From Methylobacterium sp. 2A (lineage in GTDB: Bacteria; Pseudomonadota; Alphaproteobacteria; Rhizobiales; Beijerinckiaceae), in assembly GCF_009806555.1 (NCBI RefSeq), contig NZ_VUOK01000021.1, positions 310,001 through 374,000 on the forward strand: a stretch of DNA of 64,000 bases. Reading direction: 5' to 3'. The notes beneath the pieces are model-generated. The model searched no databases. It saw nothing but the letters and a program-made list of their open reading frames with translations, and was not told where the DNA came from. Within the stretch, counting starts at the first letter, position 1; each line of letters starts with the position of its first letter. The position numbers and the translations under genes were made by a program. Of this stretch, positions 18,240 to 27,393 are shown in pieces.

Positions 18240-19373
18240 TCAACGTGCCGCAAATTCCGCGCGGATGCGCGCGCTGTGCTGGCCGATTTCCGGAACCGGA
18301 CCGAGTGCCCGCGCCTGCCCGTCGATCAGCACCGGGGGCGCCACGATCTGGGCGGTGCCGCCGGGCGTCTCGACCGGGGCGCGCAGCAGGGCGGGGTGGG
18401 TGGCGAGGTCGGCGAGCGTGTTGACGAAGCCGTAGGCGGTGCCGGCCTCCTTCAGCCGGGCCGCGGCCGCATCGCGGGTGAGGCGCGCCAGGGTGTCGGC
18501 GATGCGCCGGTCGACCGTCTCCCGGTTGGCCACGCGGGCGGTGTTCGGCGCGTAGCCCTCGGCGGTGGCGAGACCGGGTTCGTCGAGCACCACCGCGCAG
18601 AAGCGGCCCCATTCGCGCTCGTTCTGAATCGAGATCAGCACGAGGCTGTCATCGGCGGTCGGGAAGGCGCCGTAGGGGCAGATCGACGGATGGGCGAGGC
18701 CGACCCGCTGCGGCACCCGGCCGGTGCCTTCGAAGTAGAGGAGCGGCACGTTCATCCAGTCGGCCGCGCCGCTGAACAGGCTTACCTCCAGCGCGCAGCC
18801 CTGCCCCGTGATGCCTCGGGCGATCAGCGCCTCCAGCACGGCGGCATGGGCGTCCATCCCGCAGGCGACGTCGCAGACCGAGACGCCGACCCGGCCGGGC
18901 CCCGCAGGATGGCCGGTGATGCCGGCGAGCCCGCTCTCAGCCTGGACCAGCAGATCGTAGGCCTTCATGTCGCTGTAGGCGTGGCCGGCGCCATAGCCGG
19001 AAATGTCGACGGTGATCAGGCGGGGATGGCGCGCGCGCAGCTCCGCGGACCCGAAGCCCGCGCGGGCGGCGGCGCCGGGGGCGAGGTTCTGCACGAACAC
19101 GTCCGTCCGCGCGAGGATCGCGTGGAGGAGGTGCGCATCCGCCGGATCCTTGATGTCGGCGACGAGGCTCTCCTTGCCGCGGTTGAGCCAGACGAAGTAG
19201 CTCGACAGACCGTGGACCGCCGCGTCGTAGCCGCGGGCGAAGTCGCCCTCCGGGCGCTCGATCTTGATGACCCGCGCTCCGGCATCGGCGAGCCGCGAGG
19301 TGCAGTACGGGGCCGCGACCGCCTGCTCCAGGGCCAGAACGGTCAACCCTCGCAGCGGCAGGTTCTGGCTCAT
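18240..19373 (-). CDS. CoA-transferase family III (CaiB/BaiF)
   Basis: The protein has 377 residues. Signatures of the family are LRGLTVLALEQAVAAPYCTSRLADAGARVIKIE at the N-terminus, here split by a few changes, ESLVADIKDPAD, and the active-site aspartate in MKAYDLLVQAESGL. These enzymes move CoA between carboxylic acids. It heads a three-gene unit with an SDR and an acyl-CoA dehydrogenase, which suggests a small catabolic pathway. The substrate cannot be assigned from sequence. Itaconate, mesaconate or branched dicarboxylates are candidates only by analogy. Confidence 0.92.
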   Translation of the reverse strand: MSQNLPLRGLTVLALEQAVAAPYCTSRLADAGARVIKIERPEGDFARGYDAAVHGLSSYFVWLNRGKESLVADIKDPADAHLLHAILARTDVFVQNLAPGAAARAGFGSAELRARHPRLITVDISGYGAGHAYSDMKAYDLLVQAESGLAGITGHPAGPGRVGVSVCDVACGMDAHAAVLEALIARGITGQGCALEVSLFSGAADWMNVPLLYFEGTGRVPQRVGLAHPSICPYGAFPTADDSLVLISIQNEREWGRFCAVVLDEPGLATAEGYAPNTARVANRETVDRRIADTLARLTRDAAAARLKEAGTAYGFVNTLADLATHPALLRAPVETPGGTAQIVAPPVLIDGQARALGPVPEIGQHSARIRAEFAAR

Positions 19374-19536
19374 CCGCGTCCTTCGAGTTCAGGGCTTGCC
19401 GGCCTGGCGGGGCTCACTGGAATTGGCGGCTTGTGCCAAGCGGAGTGGCTTTACAAGGGCGCGGGGTCGCGGTCGCGTGAGGGTCAGCCGCCGCCGTCAC
19501 CGCGCGCGCAGCGGAGACGGCGGCTCGGTTCAAGCC

Positions 19537-22500
19537 TCACTCCGCCGCCCGCAGCGTCGGCGGCCCGCGGACTTCCTCCAGCGGCTCGACCTCGGGTTCG
19601 TCGAGGGCGGCTTCGACCGCCGCCGGCTTGTCCGGGTAGGAGAAGCGGTGCGCGAGCCGGTCGAGGTAGATGTAGATCACCGGCGTCGTGAACAGCGTCA
19701 GGATCTGGCTGACTGCGAGGCCGCCGACCATGGCGTAGCCCAGGGGCTGGCGGATCTCGGAGCCGGTCCCGTGGGCGAACATCAGCGGGATGCCGCCGAG
19801 CAGCGCCGCCATCGTGGTCATCAGGATCGGGCGGAAGCGCAGCAGGGCGGCCTTCCGGATCGCCGCTTCGGGGCTGATGCCTTCCTCGCGCTCGGCCACG
19901 ATCGCGAAATCGACCAGCATGATGCCGTTCTTCTTCACGATGCCGATCAACAAAATGATGCCGATCAGCGCGATCAGGCTGAAATCGAACCCAGCCCACA
20001 TCAGCACCGCCAGCGCGCCGACGCCGGCCGAGGGCAGCGTCGACAGGATGGTGATCGGGTGGATGAAGCTCTCGTACAGGATGCCGAGGATCAGGTAGAC
20101 CACGAACAGGGCTGCCAGGATCAGCAGCGGCACGGTCGAGAGCGATTGCTGGAAGGCCTGCGCGGTGCCCTGGAAGCCGCTCGACACGGTGGGAGGCACC
20201 TGCAAGTCCCGCATCGCCTGCGCGATCGCCTCGGTGGCCTGCCCCAACGCCACGTCGGGCGCGAGGTTGAAGCTGATCGTCACCGCCGGGAACTGGCCCT
20301 GGTGGTTCACGGCGAGGGGCGCCACCGGCACCGTCGTCCAGTGGGCGAAGGCCGCGAGCGGCACCTGACCGCCGCCATTCGGCGCCTTGATGTAGATCTT
20401 GTCGAGGCTCTCGACGCTGCCCTGAAGGGCCGGCAGCACCTCCAGCACCACGTGGTAGCTGTTGAGCTGCGTGAAGTACTGCGCGATCTGCCTTTGGCCG
20501 AACGCGTCGTAGAGCGTGTCGTCGATGAGCTGGGGTGTGATGCCGTAGCGCGAGGCGGCGTCGCGATCGATCGACAGGGTCAGCGTCGTGCCGCGGGTCT
20601 GCTGGTCTGTCGCGACATCGCGCAGCTGCGGCAGGGTCTTCATCGTGTCGAGGATCTTCGGCGCCCAGGTGTTCAGCTCGGCGAGATCCGGATCCTGCAA
20701 CGTGTACTCGAACTGCGTCCGCGAGGTGCGGCCGCCGGTGCGCACGTCCTGCGTCGCCTGGATGAAGGTCCGGATGCCCTCGACCTGATCCAGCTTCGGC
20801 CGCAGCCGGCCGATCACCTGGAAGGCGTTGACGTCGCGGTCGTCGCGGGGCTTCAGCGTGATGTACATGCGCCCGGAATTCAGCGCCTGCCCGTTGCCGC
20901 CGAGGGACATGCCGACGGTGGCCACCGCGGGATCGGCCTGCACGATGGCGCCGACCTTCTCCTGCAGGGTCTTCATCGCCGAGAACGAGATGTCCTGGCC
21001 CGCCTCGGTGACGCCGATCATGAAGCCGGTATCCTGCTGCGGGAAGAAGCCCTTCGGGATCGCCACGAACAGGTAGCCGGTCAGCGCCAGCGTGGCGAAG
21101 AAGACCAGCAGCGTGACTTTGCGGAAGCGCAGGGCCACGTCGAGGGCGTCCGCGTAGACCGACAGCAGCCAGTCGAATCCGGCTTCGCTCATCCGGTAGA
21201 GGCGGCCGTGCCGCTCCGCGCCGTGCGGCTTCAGCAGGCGCGAGGCCATCATCGGGGTCAGCGTCAGGGACACGAAGGCCGAGACCGCGATGGTCATCGA
21301 CAGCACGACGGCGAATTCGCGAAACAGCCGGCCGATGATGCCGCCCATCAGCAGCAGCGGGATCAGCACCGCGATCAGCGACACCGAGATCGACACGATG
21401 GTGAAGCCGATCTCGCCCGCGCCCTTGAAGGCGGCCTCCATCGGCCGCATCCCCTCCTCGACGTAGCGGCTGATGTTCTCCAGCACCACGATCGCGTCGT
21501 CGACCACGAATCCCACCGAGATGGTGAGCGCCATCAGCGACAGGTTGTCGAGGGTGTAGCCCGCCATCCACATCAGCGCGCAGGCGCCGAGCAGCGCGAG
21601 CGGCACCGTCACGCTCGGGATGACGGTCGCCCAGAAGCTGCGCAGGAAGACGAAGATCACCGCCACCACCAGCACGATGGTGAGCAGCAGGGTGAACTGC
21701 ACGTCCTCCACCGAGGCGCGGATCGTCTGGGTGCGGTCGCTCAGGATGTCGATCCTGATGCCGGCCGGCAGCGTCGCGGTCAGGCGCGGCAGCTGCGCCT
21801 TGATGCTGTCCACCGTGTCGATCACGTTGGCGCCCGGCTGCTTGAACACCACGAGGAACACGCCCCGCTTGCCGTTGGTCCAGCCGGCCTGCTTGGTGTC
21901 CTCGGGCCCGGCGACGGCCTGGCCGATGTCGCGCACGCGCAAGGGGGCGCCGTTCTGGTAGGCGACGATCACGTCGTTCCAGTTCTTCGCGGCCGTGAGC
22001 TGGTCGTTGGCGTAGATCGTGTAGCTGTGGCTGCCGCCGTCGATACTGCCCTTCGGGTTGTTGACCGTGGTCAGGCTGAGCTGCGTGCGGACATCCTCCA
22101 TCGCGAGGTTCTTGGCCACGAGCTTGGCGGGATCGAGCTGGATGCGGATCGCCGGCTTCTGCTGGCCGCCGATGAAGACCTGCGCGACGCCCGAGATCTG
22201 GCTGATGCGCTGGGCGAGCTGCACGTCGACCGCGTCATCCACGTCGATCAGCGGCATCGTGTCGGAGGTGGCCGAGAGCAGGAGGATCGGCGAGTCGGCC
22301 GGGTTGACCTTGCGGTAGGTCGGCGGGCTCGGGAGATTTTTCGGCAACTGGCCGCCGGCGGCGTTGATCGCCGCCTGGATGTCGCTCGCAGCGCCGTCGA
22401 TGTTGCGGTTCAGATCGAACTGGACCGTGACCGTCGAGATCCCGAGGGAACTCTGCGACGTCATCTGCGAGACGCCCGGGATCTGTGAGAATTGCCGCTC

Positions 22501-22707
22501 CAGGGGCTGCGCCACCGAGGACGCCATGGTCTCCGGGCTGGCGCCGGGGAGCTGCGCCGTCACTTGGATCGTCGGGAAATCGACCTGCGGCAGCGGCGCG
22601 ACGCCCAGCAGCGGATAGGCCACCACCCCGAGGAACAGGATGCCGACCATGATCAGCGTGGTCGCCACCGGGAAGCGGATGAAGGGCGCGGAGATGCCGC
22701 CTTTCAT
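19537..22707 (-). CDS. RND efflux pump inner-membrane transporter (HAE1 family)
   Basis: The protein has 1056 residues, full RND length, starting MKGGISAPFIRFPVATTLIM at 22707. Signatures are the first transmembrane helix with VGILFLGVVAYPLL, the porter-domain start QVDFPTIQVTAQLPGASPETM, and the proton-relay helix SVGFVVDDAIVVLENISRYVEEG with its two aspartates. The second half repeats the fold, with FDFSLIALIGIILLIGIVKKNGIMLVDFA. MdtB/MdtC-like pumps share these features. The adaptor gene lies 49 bases upstream on the same strand, and no outer-membrane channel gene follows. It acts as a trimer in the inner membrane, driven by protons. Confidence 0.95.
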   Translation of the reverse strand: MKGGISAPFIRFPVATTLIMVGILFLGVVAYPLLGVAPLPQVDFPTIQVTAQLPGASPETMASSVAQPLERQFSQIPGVSQMTSQSSLGISTVTVQFDLNRNIDGAASDIQAAINAAGGQLPKNLPSPPTYRKVNPADSPILLLSATSDTMPLIDVDDAVDVQLAQRISQISGVAQVFIGGQQKPAIRIQLDPAKLVAKNLAMEDVRTQLSLTTVNNPKGSIDGGSHSYTIYANDQLTAAKNWNDVIVAYQNGAPLRVRDIGQAVAGPEDTKQAGWTNGKRGVFLVVFKQPGANVIDTVDSIKAQLPRLTATLPAGIRIDILSDRTQTIRASVEDVQFTLLLTIVLVVAVIFVFLRSFWATVIPSVTVPLALLGACALMWMAGYTLDNLSLMALTISVGFVVDDAIVVLENISRYVEEGMRPMEAAFKGAGEIGFTIVSISVSLIAVLIPLLLMGGIIGRLFREFAVVLSMTIAVSAFVSLTLTPMMASRLLKPHGAERHGRLYRMSEAGFDWLLSVYADALDVALRFRKVTLLVFFATLALTGYLFVAIPKGFFPQQDTGFMIGVTEAGQDISFSAMKTLQEKVGAIVQADPAVATVGMSLGGNGQALNSGRMYITLKPRDDRDVNAFQVIGRLRPKLDQVEGIRTFIQATQDVRTGGRTSRTQFEYTLQDPDLAELNTWAPKILDTMKTLPQLRDVATDQQTRGTTLTLSIDRDAASRYGITPQLIDDTLYDAFGQRQIAQYFTQLNSYHVVLEVLPALQGSVESLDKIYIKAPNGGGQVPLAAFAHWTTVPVAPLAVNHQGQFPAVTISFNLAPDVALGQATEAIAQAMRDLQVPPTVSSGFQGTAQAFQQSLSTVPLLILAALFVVYLILGILYESFIHPITILSTLPSAGVGALAVLMWAGFDFSLIALIGIILLIGIVKKNGIMLVDFAIVAEREEGISPEAAIRKAALLRFRPILMTTMAALLGGIPLMFAHGTGSEIRQPLGYAMVGGLAVSQILTLFTTPVIYIYLDRLAHRFSYPDKPAAVEAALDEPEVEPLEEVRGPPTLRAAE

Positions 22708-22756
22708 CTCCGGCCCCCGTGCCTGTGCCGGTCCGTCCGGCAGGTCTTCCGGCGCA

Positions 22757-24028
22757 TCAGCGGTGCGCCTCCACCTGTTGTGCGGGACCGGATGCCTGCG
22801 CCGCCCCTGTGGCATGGGCCTCCGCGACGAGGCTGCCGTCCTGCACCTTGTACTGGCCGGCCGTGATCACGCGCTCGCCGGGCTTCAGGTCGCCGCCGAG
22901 AATCCGGGTGCGGCCCGAATCGGACCGGCCGGCCTTCAGCGAAATCTGATGCGCGTGGTCGGACCCGTCCACCACGAAGACGAACAGCCCGTCGGGTCCG
23001 TGCTGGATCGCGTTGTCCGGCACCGTGGCGGCGCGTGCCACGACGCCCACCCGCATCTTGGTTGAGACCGACAGGCCCGGCCACAGCGCGTGGTTCTGGT
23101 TCTCGTACACGGCCTTGAGCCGGATGGTGCCGGTCGCGGTATCGACTTGGTTGTTGAACAAGGCGAGCTTGCCCTCCGCGAGCTTGGTGAGCCCGTCCGT
23201 ACTCCAGGCCTCGACCGGCACGTCACCCGTCCGCATGGCCGCGGTGATCGCGGGGAGCTGATCCTCCGGTGCGGTGAAGACCACGAAGATCGGCTCGACC
23301 TGGGTGATCGTCACGATCGGGGTCTGGCCCGCGGCATTGACGATGTTGCCGATATCGACCTGCCGGAAACCGGTCACGCCGGCGATCGGCGCGCGGATCG
23401 TGGCGTAGCCGAGCTGCGTCGCGGCATTGTCGATGGCGGCCTGATCGGAGGCGACCTGCGCGGTCAGCTGCGCGACGAGCGCACTCTGCGTCTCGGTCTG
23501 CTGCCGCGACGCGTAGGCGCCGAGACCCGTGTACCGGACGAGGTCCGCCTTGGCGTTGTTCAGGTTCGCGGTGTCCTGCTCCTTCTTGGCCTTCGCCTGA
23601 TCCAGCGTCGCCTGATAGGTGCGCGGGTCGACCTGGACGAGGACGTCGCCCTTGTGGACAGTCTGCCCCTCGCGGAACGCGACCTGCTGGATCTCGCCGT
23701 CGACCCGGGTGCGGACCTGAACGGTGTTGTAGGCCTGTACGGTGCCCAGCCCGTTCGACACGAGGGCGAAGGGTCCCTGCTCGACGGTTCCGAGCGTCAC
23801 CGGCACAGGGCGCGGTGCGGCTGCCTTCGGCTTGACCGCGGGCTGCGTGAAACGCGTGTATCCGTAGGCCCCGCCGCCTGCGGCGGCGAGCAGCATGATG
23901 AGCAACGCGAATCCGCGGCCCCGCTTCGGCCTCCTGCCGGCCGACCGCCGCGTCTCGCTTCCGCCGGGAGCCGCCTCGATCTCATCGGATCGAGATGCGG
24001 CGCGATGATCCCCATCGTCGCTCAGCAT
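22757..24028 (-). CDS. RND efflux periplasmic adaptor (membrane fusion protein, HlyD/MdtA type)
   Basis: The protein has 423 residues. A basic N-terminus (about 35 residues) precedes one transmembrane helix (FALLIMLLAAAGGGAYGY). Then come the first lipoyl half (NTVQVRTRVDGEIQQVAFREGQTVHKGDVLVQVDPR), a coiled-coil hairpin (about 150-210), the second lipoyl half (TIRAPIAGVTGFRQVDIGNIV) and a beta-barrel domain. The gene lies upstream of the RND pump on the same strand and forms the adaptor of that pump. The start at ATG 24028 is chosen because the protein resembles the family only from there; the frame itself is open to 24625. Confidence 0.93.
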   Translation of the reverse strand: MLSDDGDHRAASRSDEIEAAPGGSETRRSAGRRPKRGRGFALLIMLLAAAGGGAYGYTRFTQPAVKPKAAAPRPVPVTLGTVEQGPFALVSNGLGTVQAYNTVQVRTRVDGEIQQVAFREGQTVHKGDVLVQVDPRTYQATLDQAKAKKEQDTANLNNAKADLVRYTGLGAYASRQQTETQSALVAQLTAQVASDQAAIDNAATQLGYATIRAPIAGVTGFRQVDIGNIVNAAGQTPIVTITQVEPIFVVFTAPEDQLPAITAAMRTGDVPVEAWSTDGLTKLAEGKLALFNNQVDTATGTIRLKAVYENQNHALWPGLSVSTKMRVGVVARAATVPDNAIQHGPDGLFVFVVDGSDHAHQISLKAGRSDSGRTRILGGDLKPGERVITAGQYKVQDGSLVAEAHATGAAQASGPAQQVEAHR

Positions 24029-24076
24029 GCGCTCACATCCGCCCCTCGAGCCGCCTGCCGCGCCCCGGAATACTTT

Positions 24077-24095
24077 GCATTCAATAGCATACAAT
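24077..24095. promoter_or_regulatory. AT-rich tandem 9-mers upstream of the efflux adaptor gene
   Basis: GCATTCAAT (24077-24085) and GCATACAAT (24087-24095) form a direct repeat with one mismatch and a ten-base period. They lie 49 bases before the adaptor start and stand out from the GC-rich surroundings. They could bind a transcription factor controlling the pump. No regulator gene is adjacent. Confidence 0.35.
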
Positions 24096-24403
24096 CCCGG
24101 CGATCGACACCGATGCGAGACACCGAGTTCGTCGCGCGCCGGCCCAGCGTCCTGATGCAGGCACAGCCAGCGAGCGGCGCCCCGGCCCGTCGCCGCGCAG
24201 TCGCGGTCCACCCTCCTGAAGGGGCCGGGCAGGTGCAAAGTCGAAGGCCGCGGAGTAGCGTCAGCGCCGCCGCCGGATGACAGCGGCCGCACATCGCCAC
24301 GACCGGCGCGGCGCGGCCCGTTCGGTTGCACGCGTCTCCCCGCGCGCACCGCGTTCCCGACGAGCGCCACCTGCACGACCCATTGCTGAGACCAGAAACC
24401 CGC

Positions 24404-24631
24404 ATGGCCCAGACGCTGGAACTGGACGGCCTGAACGAACTCCGCGCCGCGCTCATCGAGGAGCGGCAGATTATCGTGGCATCGGTCCGGAAGCTCCGCC
24501 AAGCGCGGCGGCAGAAGGGCACCTTCGTGCTGGGCGATGGATCGGAGGCCGGACCGCGCTTCGTGGAAGTGCAGCGACAGATCGATGTGGTCGAAGCCGT
24601 CATCGCCACGTTGACCGAGTCCCAAACCTGA
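24404..24631 (+). CDS. Small conserved-looking protein of unknown function
   Basis: The protein has 75 residues and starts MAQTLELDGLNELRAALIEE. It looks helical and charged (RQIIVASVRKLRQARRQKG), with a second helix (RFVEVQRQIDVVEAVIATLTE), which suggests a genuine coiled-coil-like protein rather than a chance frame. It is divergent from the RND adaptor gene. There is no signal peptide or membrane segment, and I do not recognise the family. The Shine-Dalgarno is weak. Confidence 0.5.
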   Translation: MAQTLELDGLNELRAALIEERQIIVASVRKLRQARRQKGTFVLGDGSEAGPRFVEVQRQIDVVEAVIATLTESQT

Positions 24632-25053
24632 CGCGCTGCGCCCGCGAAGGGCCCGTCGGTTCGGGCGCCGACCGCACCGGGCGAGCTTGCGTATGGTGCG
24701 CCGGTGTCCAGGATGTTTCTGTCATGACGCGGCGCAGAAATAATTTCGATGGTTTCCCGAAGCCGGAGGCTGTTGCCGTGCAGACGACATTGGGCATTCG
24801 TCTCGCCGCCATCCAGCCTCATCACAGATCCGTGTTGTTACGATTTCGCGATCCGCACCCAGCAGGCCCGTTCATCTTCCGCTTTGCTGTCCGCAGCGCC
24901 TCGGCATCATCGTGTAGGACGGGGCGCGGTGCGAGACGGCCAGAATCCGGGTGACGATGATGGTTCTTTGTCGGTTTCCCAGGGGCGTCGCGGGCTGGAC
25001 CGGCCGGCATGCGGCCTGTAGCGGACGGCACTTCTAGGCATGGAATACCGACG
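24632..25053. other. Gene-free stretch of 422 bases
   Basis: I find no supportable gene here. Short frames have arginine-rich shadow-like translations. A lower-GC patch with GAAATAATTTCG near 24735-24750 may be promoter-like. No repeat or RNA gene is evident. Confidence 0.4.
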
Positions 25054-25233
25054 ATGGACGCCATCGAGACAACCGCATCGCCCCGTGATGCCGACGGGCG
25101 CGACGCTCTTCAGCGCGATGCCGAGACGGTTGCCCTCTGGCTCGCCCTCGACGCGGATCGGCGGGCGCGCGACGAGCGCACGGAGCGGCTGCGCGCGATG
25201 CGCCTGATCGGCGGTGAGGACGACAGCGCCTGA
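25054..25233 (+). CDS. Small hypothetical protein
   Basis: The protein has 59 residues and starts MDAIETTASPRDADGRDALQ. It is acidic and arginine-rich with a predicted amphipathic helix (AVALW-type region TVALWLALDADRRARDERTERL). It converges with the small gene at 25234-25449, the two stops being adjacent. Nothing identifies a family. The composition and helix pattern make it slightly more likely real than not. Confidence 0.4.
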   Translation: MDAIETTASPRDADGRDALQRDAETVALWLALDADRRARDERTERLRAMRLIGGEDDSA

Positions 25234-25449
25234 TCAATCCTCGTGCGGAAACGCGTCTCCGACGCGGGCAGCGAGCGCATACCCGACCGCCATGGCCATG
25301 GCCTCCGCCTGAGCGATGAGCGTCGGATCCCCAACCTCTCTGGCCGCCTGGAGGAGTTCGACGGCGTGGCGTCCGAGGCGCAGGTCGGTATCCGCATCGT
25401 TCGCGCGGACTGATGCACCGTCGGCGTCGTTCTGGAATCGATCAATCAT
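25234..25449 (-). CDS. Small helical protein at the end of the GNAT/cysteine-hydrolase operon
   Basis: The protein has about 71 residues (MIDRFQNDADGASVRANDAD...). It begins with an ATG that overlaps the stop of the cysteine-hydrolase gene; an in-frame ATG at 25455 overlaps even further. The overlap implies translational coupling, so it is the third gene of the operon. It has alternating helical segments (RHAVELLQAAREVGDPTLIAQAEAMAMAVGYALAARVG, broken here by residue classes rather than motifs) and an acidic end. Its function is unknown. Coupling is the main reason to accept it. Confidence 0.5.
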   Translation of the reverse strand: MIDRFQNDADGASVRANDADTDLRLGRHAVELLQAAREVGDPTLIAQAEAMAMAVGYALAARVGDAFPHED

Positions 25450-26050
25450 TGGCATGGCTTGAGCTGCGGGAGAGTGCGGCGCCGAAGGGCGACGAGGCGG
25501 CGATCCAGGCTTGCGTGCTCATCACGTCCCCGAAGGCGCGCAGAACGGCGCTCACCGAGCGGTGGATGTCCGCGGCGGCGATCCCGTCGAGGCCGTGGCT
25601 CGCCGAAGCGTCGCTGAGAAAGGTGATGTCCTGACCGCGATGGTAACCGTCGATCGCGGTGGCGAGGCAGGCGGCCTCGCCCGCAAAGCCGGCGATGACG
25701 AGCGGCGGACAGCCCCGTTCCATCACGTCCGCGAAGGATGGGCTGGCGTAGCAGGACGGCCGATCCCGATCGAAGATCATGTCGCAGCCCTGCGGCTCGA
25801 AACCCTCGATCCAGCGGGCAAAGCGCGTGCCGGCCTGGAACAGGGGCGCCCCGATCCAGCGGACATAGGCGACCTGGATCCCGCTCTCGCGGGCATGATC
25901 CAGGGCGAGCCGGCAATTCGACAGGGCCGGGCCGATGCTCGGGAGTGCCAGCGGCCGGCCTTCGATCTCGTATTCCTGCTGCATGTCGACCAGCACCAGC
26001 ACCGGGACGCTGCGCGGCCGCCGATAGAGCGCCGGATTGATCTGGCGCAT
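25442..26050 (-). CDS. Isochorismatase-family cysteine hydrolase
   Basis: The protein has about 202 residues. The family layout is visible: VLVLVDMQQEYEIEG with the catalytic aspartate, a basic residue in DRDRPSCYASPSF where most members have lysine, and IAGFAGEAACLATAIDGYHRG holding the nucleophile cysteine. Members hydrolyse amides or vinyl ethers, for example nicotinamide, N-carbamoyl compounds or isochorismate. The Lys-to-Arg change may alter activity. Its start overlaps the stop of the GNAT gene (TGATG), so the two are coupled. The substrate is probably related to the acetyltransferase product, but that is inference. Confidence 0.82.
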   Translation of the reverse strand: MRQINPALYRRPRSVPVLVLVDMQQEYEIEGRPLALPSIGPALSNCRLALDHARESGIQVAYVRWIGAPLFQAGTRFARWIEGFEPQGCDMIFDRDRPSCYASPSFADVMERGCPPLVIAGFAGEAACLATAIDGYHRGQDITFLSDASASHGLDGIAAADIHRSVSAVLRAFGDVMSTQAWIAASSPFGAALSRSSSHAND

Positions 26051-27312
26051 CACGAGGCGACCTTGTTGTCGACGGACGGCCGAGTCACGGCGCGCGTCCG
26101 CGAGCGGTCGAGCGCCCCGGCCCTGTGCCAGCGGCCCTCGGGCCGAATGATCACGTAGGGATCGACGCCGATGCCGATGGCCTGGGGATGGCGCTCGGCT
26201 TCGAGCAGCATCTCGACATAGTCGAAGTCGGAGAAGACCAGCTCCTGCGCGCCCTCGAAGACCCGGAAGCCGAAGCGGCTCCAGAAGCCGACGAGGCGCT
26301 TCTGGGCATGCCCGTAGAGGCGGCGATAGCCCTTCACCCGCGCGAGTTCGATGCCGGCTCGGACCAGGGCGAAGGCCATGCGGGTGTTGCGGTACTCGGC
26401 CCGCACCGCCAGCCGCTCGATCTTGGCGAAATCGGCGAAGAAGCGGATGCGCAGGCAGCCCGCGGGCTCATCGCCGACATAACCGATCAGATGGGTGGCC
26501 GAGAGGTCGTTGCCGTCGAACTCCTCCTCGTAGGGGCAGGCCTGCTCCGCCATGTAGACGGCGGAACGCAGGGCAATGACACGGGACAGATCCTCCATGC
26601 TCCGCGCCACGGCGACGCTGGTGCCGCTCAGGCCGGGGCGATGGCTGTCGTAGATCGGCGCCGCCTCGGGCTTCGCTCCACGGGCGAAGTGATAGAGGCC
26701 GCCCTGCAGGGGGTTCGGCGCGACAAATCCCAGCGTCGTCAGGAGCGCCGCGCCCTCCGGAGTCGCGGCCCGGGCGTAGAAATCGACACCCTGATAATTC
26801 GGGCTGGACAGGCGATCGAAGACCAAGCCGACGCCGCCGGCCAGCCGCCGGCGCGCGTAGACGGCCCAGACATAGATGCCCGCCGGACGTTCGTGCTGGC
26901 CCGCCAACATCGCCACCGGCGGATCGCCGGCATCGAAGGTCCCGGCCTTGAGCGCGGCGAGGCCGTCGGCGTTCAGCATCAGACAGGCGACGAAGCCCTC
27001 GCCCCGCGGCGCCGCGGCATCGAACCTGTGCCGCTGCGCGATCGCCCAGACGCTATCCGGGTTGCGCGACATGACCCGCTGCACGGCCGCGAGCGGCGCA
27101 AGATCCGGCAGGTCGGTCCGCGCGGCCTTGATGAGCCTGTCGAGATCCGTCGGCATGGGCATGAAGACGACGAGATGGCGGGCGAGACGATCGATGCGGA
27201 TCGCGCCGAGCTCATGTCGTCCTGCAGAGACTTGGGAAGACCCAAGTCGACCCGAGTCGCTGGCGACGAATTGCGATTGATCGATGTGCACCGTCATCGG
27301 ATGACCCGTCAT
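26050..27312 (-). CDS. Tandem GNAT-fold acyltransferase
   Basis: The protein has 420 residues (ATG 27312; ATG 27297 is an alternative). It appears to contain two GNAT-like halves. The N-terminal half (about 50-230) holds VWAIAQRHR, FVACLMLNADGLAAL and GIYVWAVYARRRLAGGVGLVFD, resembling an acetyltransferase fold without a clear CoA loop. The C-terminal half (about 245-390) is more convincing, with THLIGYVGDEPAGCLRIRFF, KIERLAVRAEYRNTRMAFALV (acetyl-CoA loop) and FWSRFGFRVFEG. Two-domain GNATs act on diverse amines. The gene is first in an operon with a cysteine hydrolase and a small protein, divergent from a LysR gene. The substrate is unknown. Confidence 0.8.
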   Translation of the reverse strand: MTGHPMTVHIDQSQFVASDSGRLGSSQVSAGRHELGAIRIDRLARHLVVFMPMPTDLDRLIKAARTDLPDLAPLAAVQRVMSRNPDSVWAIAQRHRFDAAAPRGEGFVACLMLNADGLAALKAGTFDAGDPPVAMLAGQHERPAGIYVWAVYARRRLAGGVGLVFDRLSSPNYQGVDFYARAATPEGAALLTTLGFVAPNPLQGGLYHFARGAKPEAAPIYDSHRPGLSGTSVAVARSMEDLSRVIALRSAVYMAEQACPYEEEFDGNDLSATHLIGYVGDEPAGCLRIRFFADFAKIERLAVRAEYRNTRMAFALVRAGIELARVKGYRRLYGHAQKRLVGFWSRFGFRVFEGAQELVFSDFDYVEMLLEAERHPQAIGIGVDPYVIIRPEGRWHRAGALDRSRTRAVTRPSVDNKVAS

Positions 27313-27373
27313 CAGTTGCAGATTGACGGGTCAGCACTTCGCATCTAGCGCTCGCCCTGTATGTGCAAAAATT

Positions 27374-27389
27374 GGAACAGGGGTGTTCC
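27374..27389. promoter_or_regulatory. Palindrome GGAACA-N4-TGTTCC at the LysR start
   Basis: GGAACAGGGGTGTTCC is a perfect six-base inverted repeat with a four-base spacer, ending five bases before ATG 27394. A third GGAACA follows at 27398-27403, inside the start of the LysR frame. It lies between the divergent LysR and GNAT genes and is a candidate operator for one or both. Confidence 0.5.
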
Positions 27390-27393
27390 GTAG

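Noticed and set aside
16069..18435. 788-residue plus-strand frame over the dehydrogenase and SDR genes
   Set aside because: No family resemblance; it covers two well-supported genes on the other strand and is a third-position GC artefact.
19264..22488. Very long plus-strand frame opposite the RND pump
   Set aside because: It is a low-complexity His/Arg/Asp/Gln-rich shadow. The minus strand encodes a full RND transporter with all motifs.
24029..24625. N-terminal extension of the RND adaptor
   Set aside because: The family fold starts after 24028, and the extension covers a divergent small gene.
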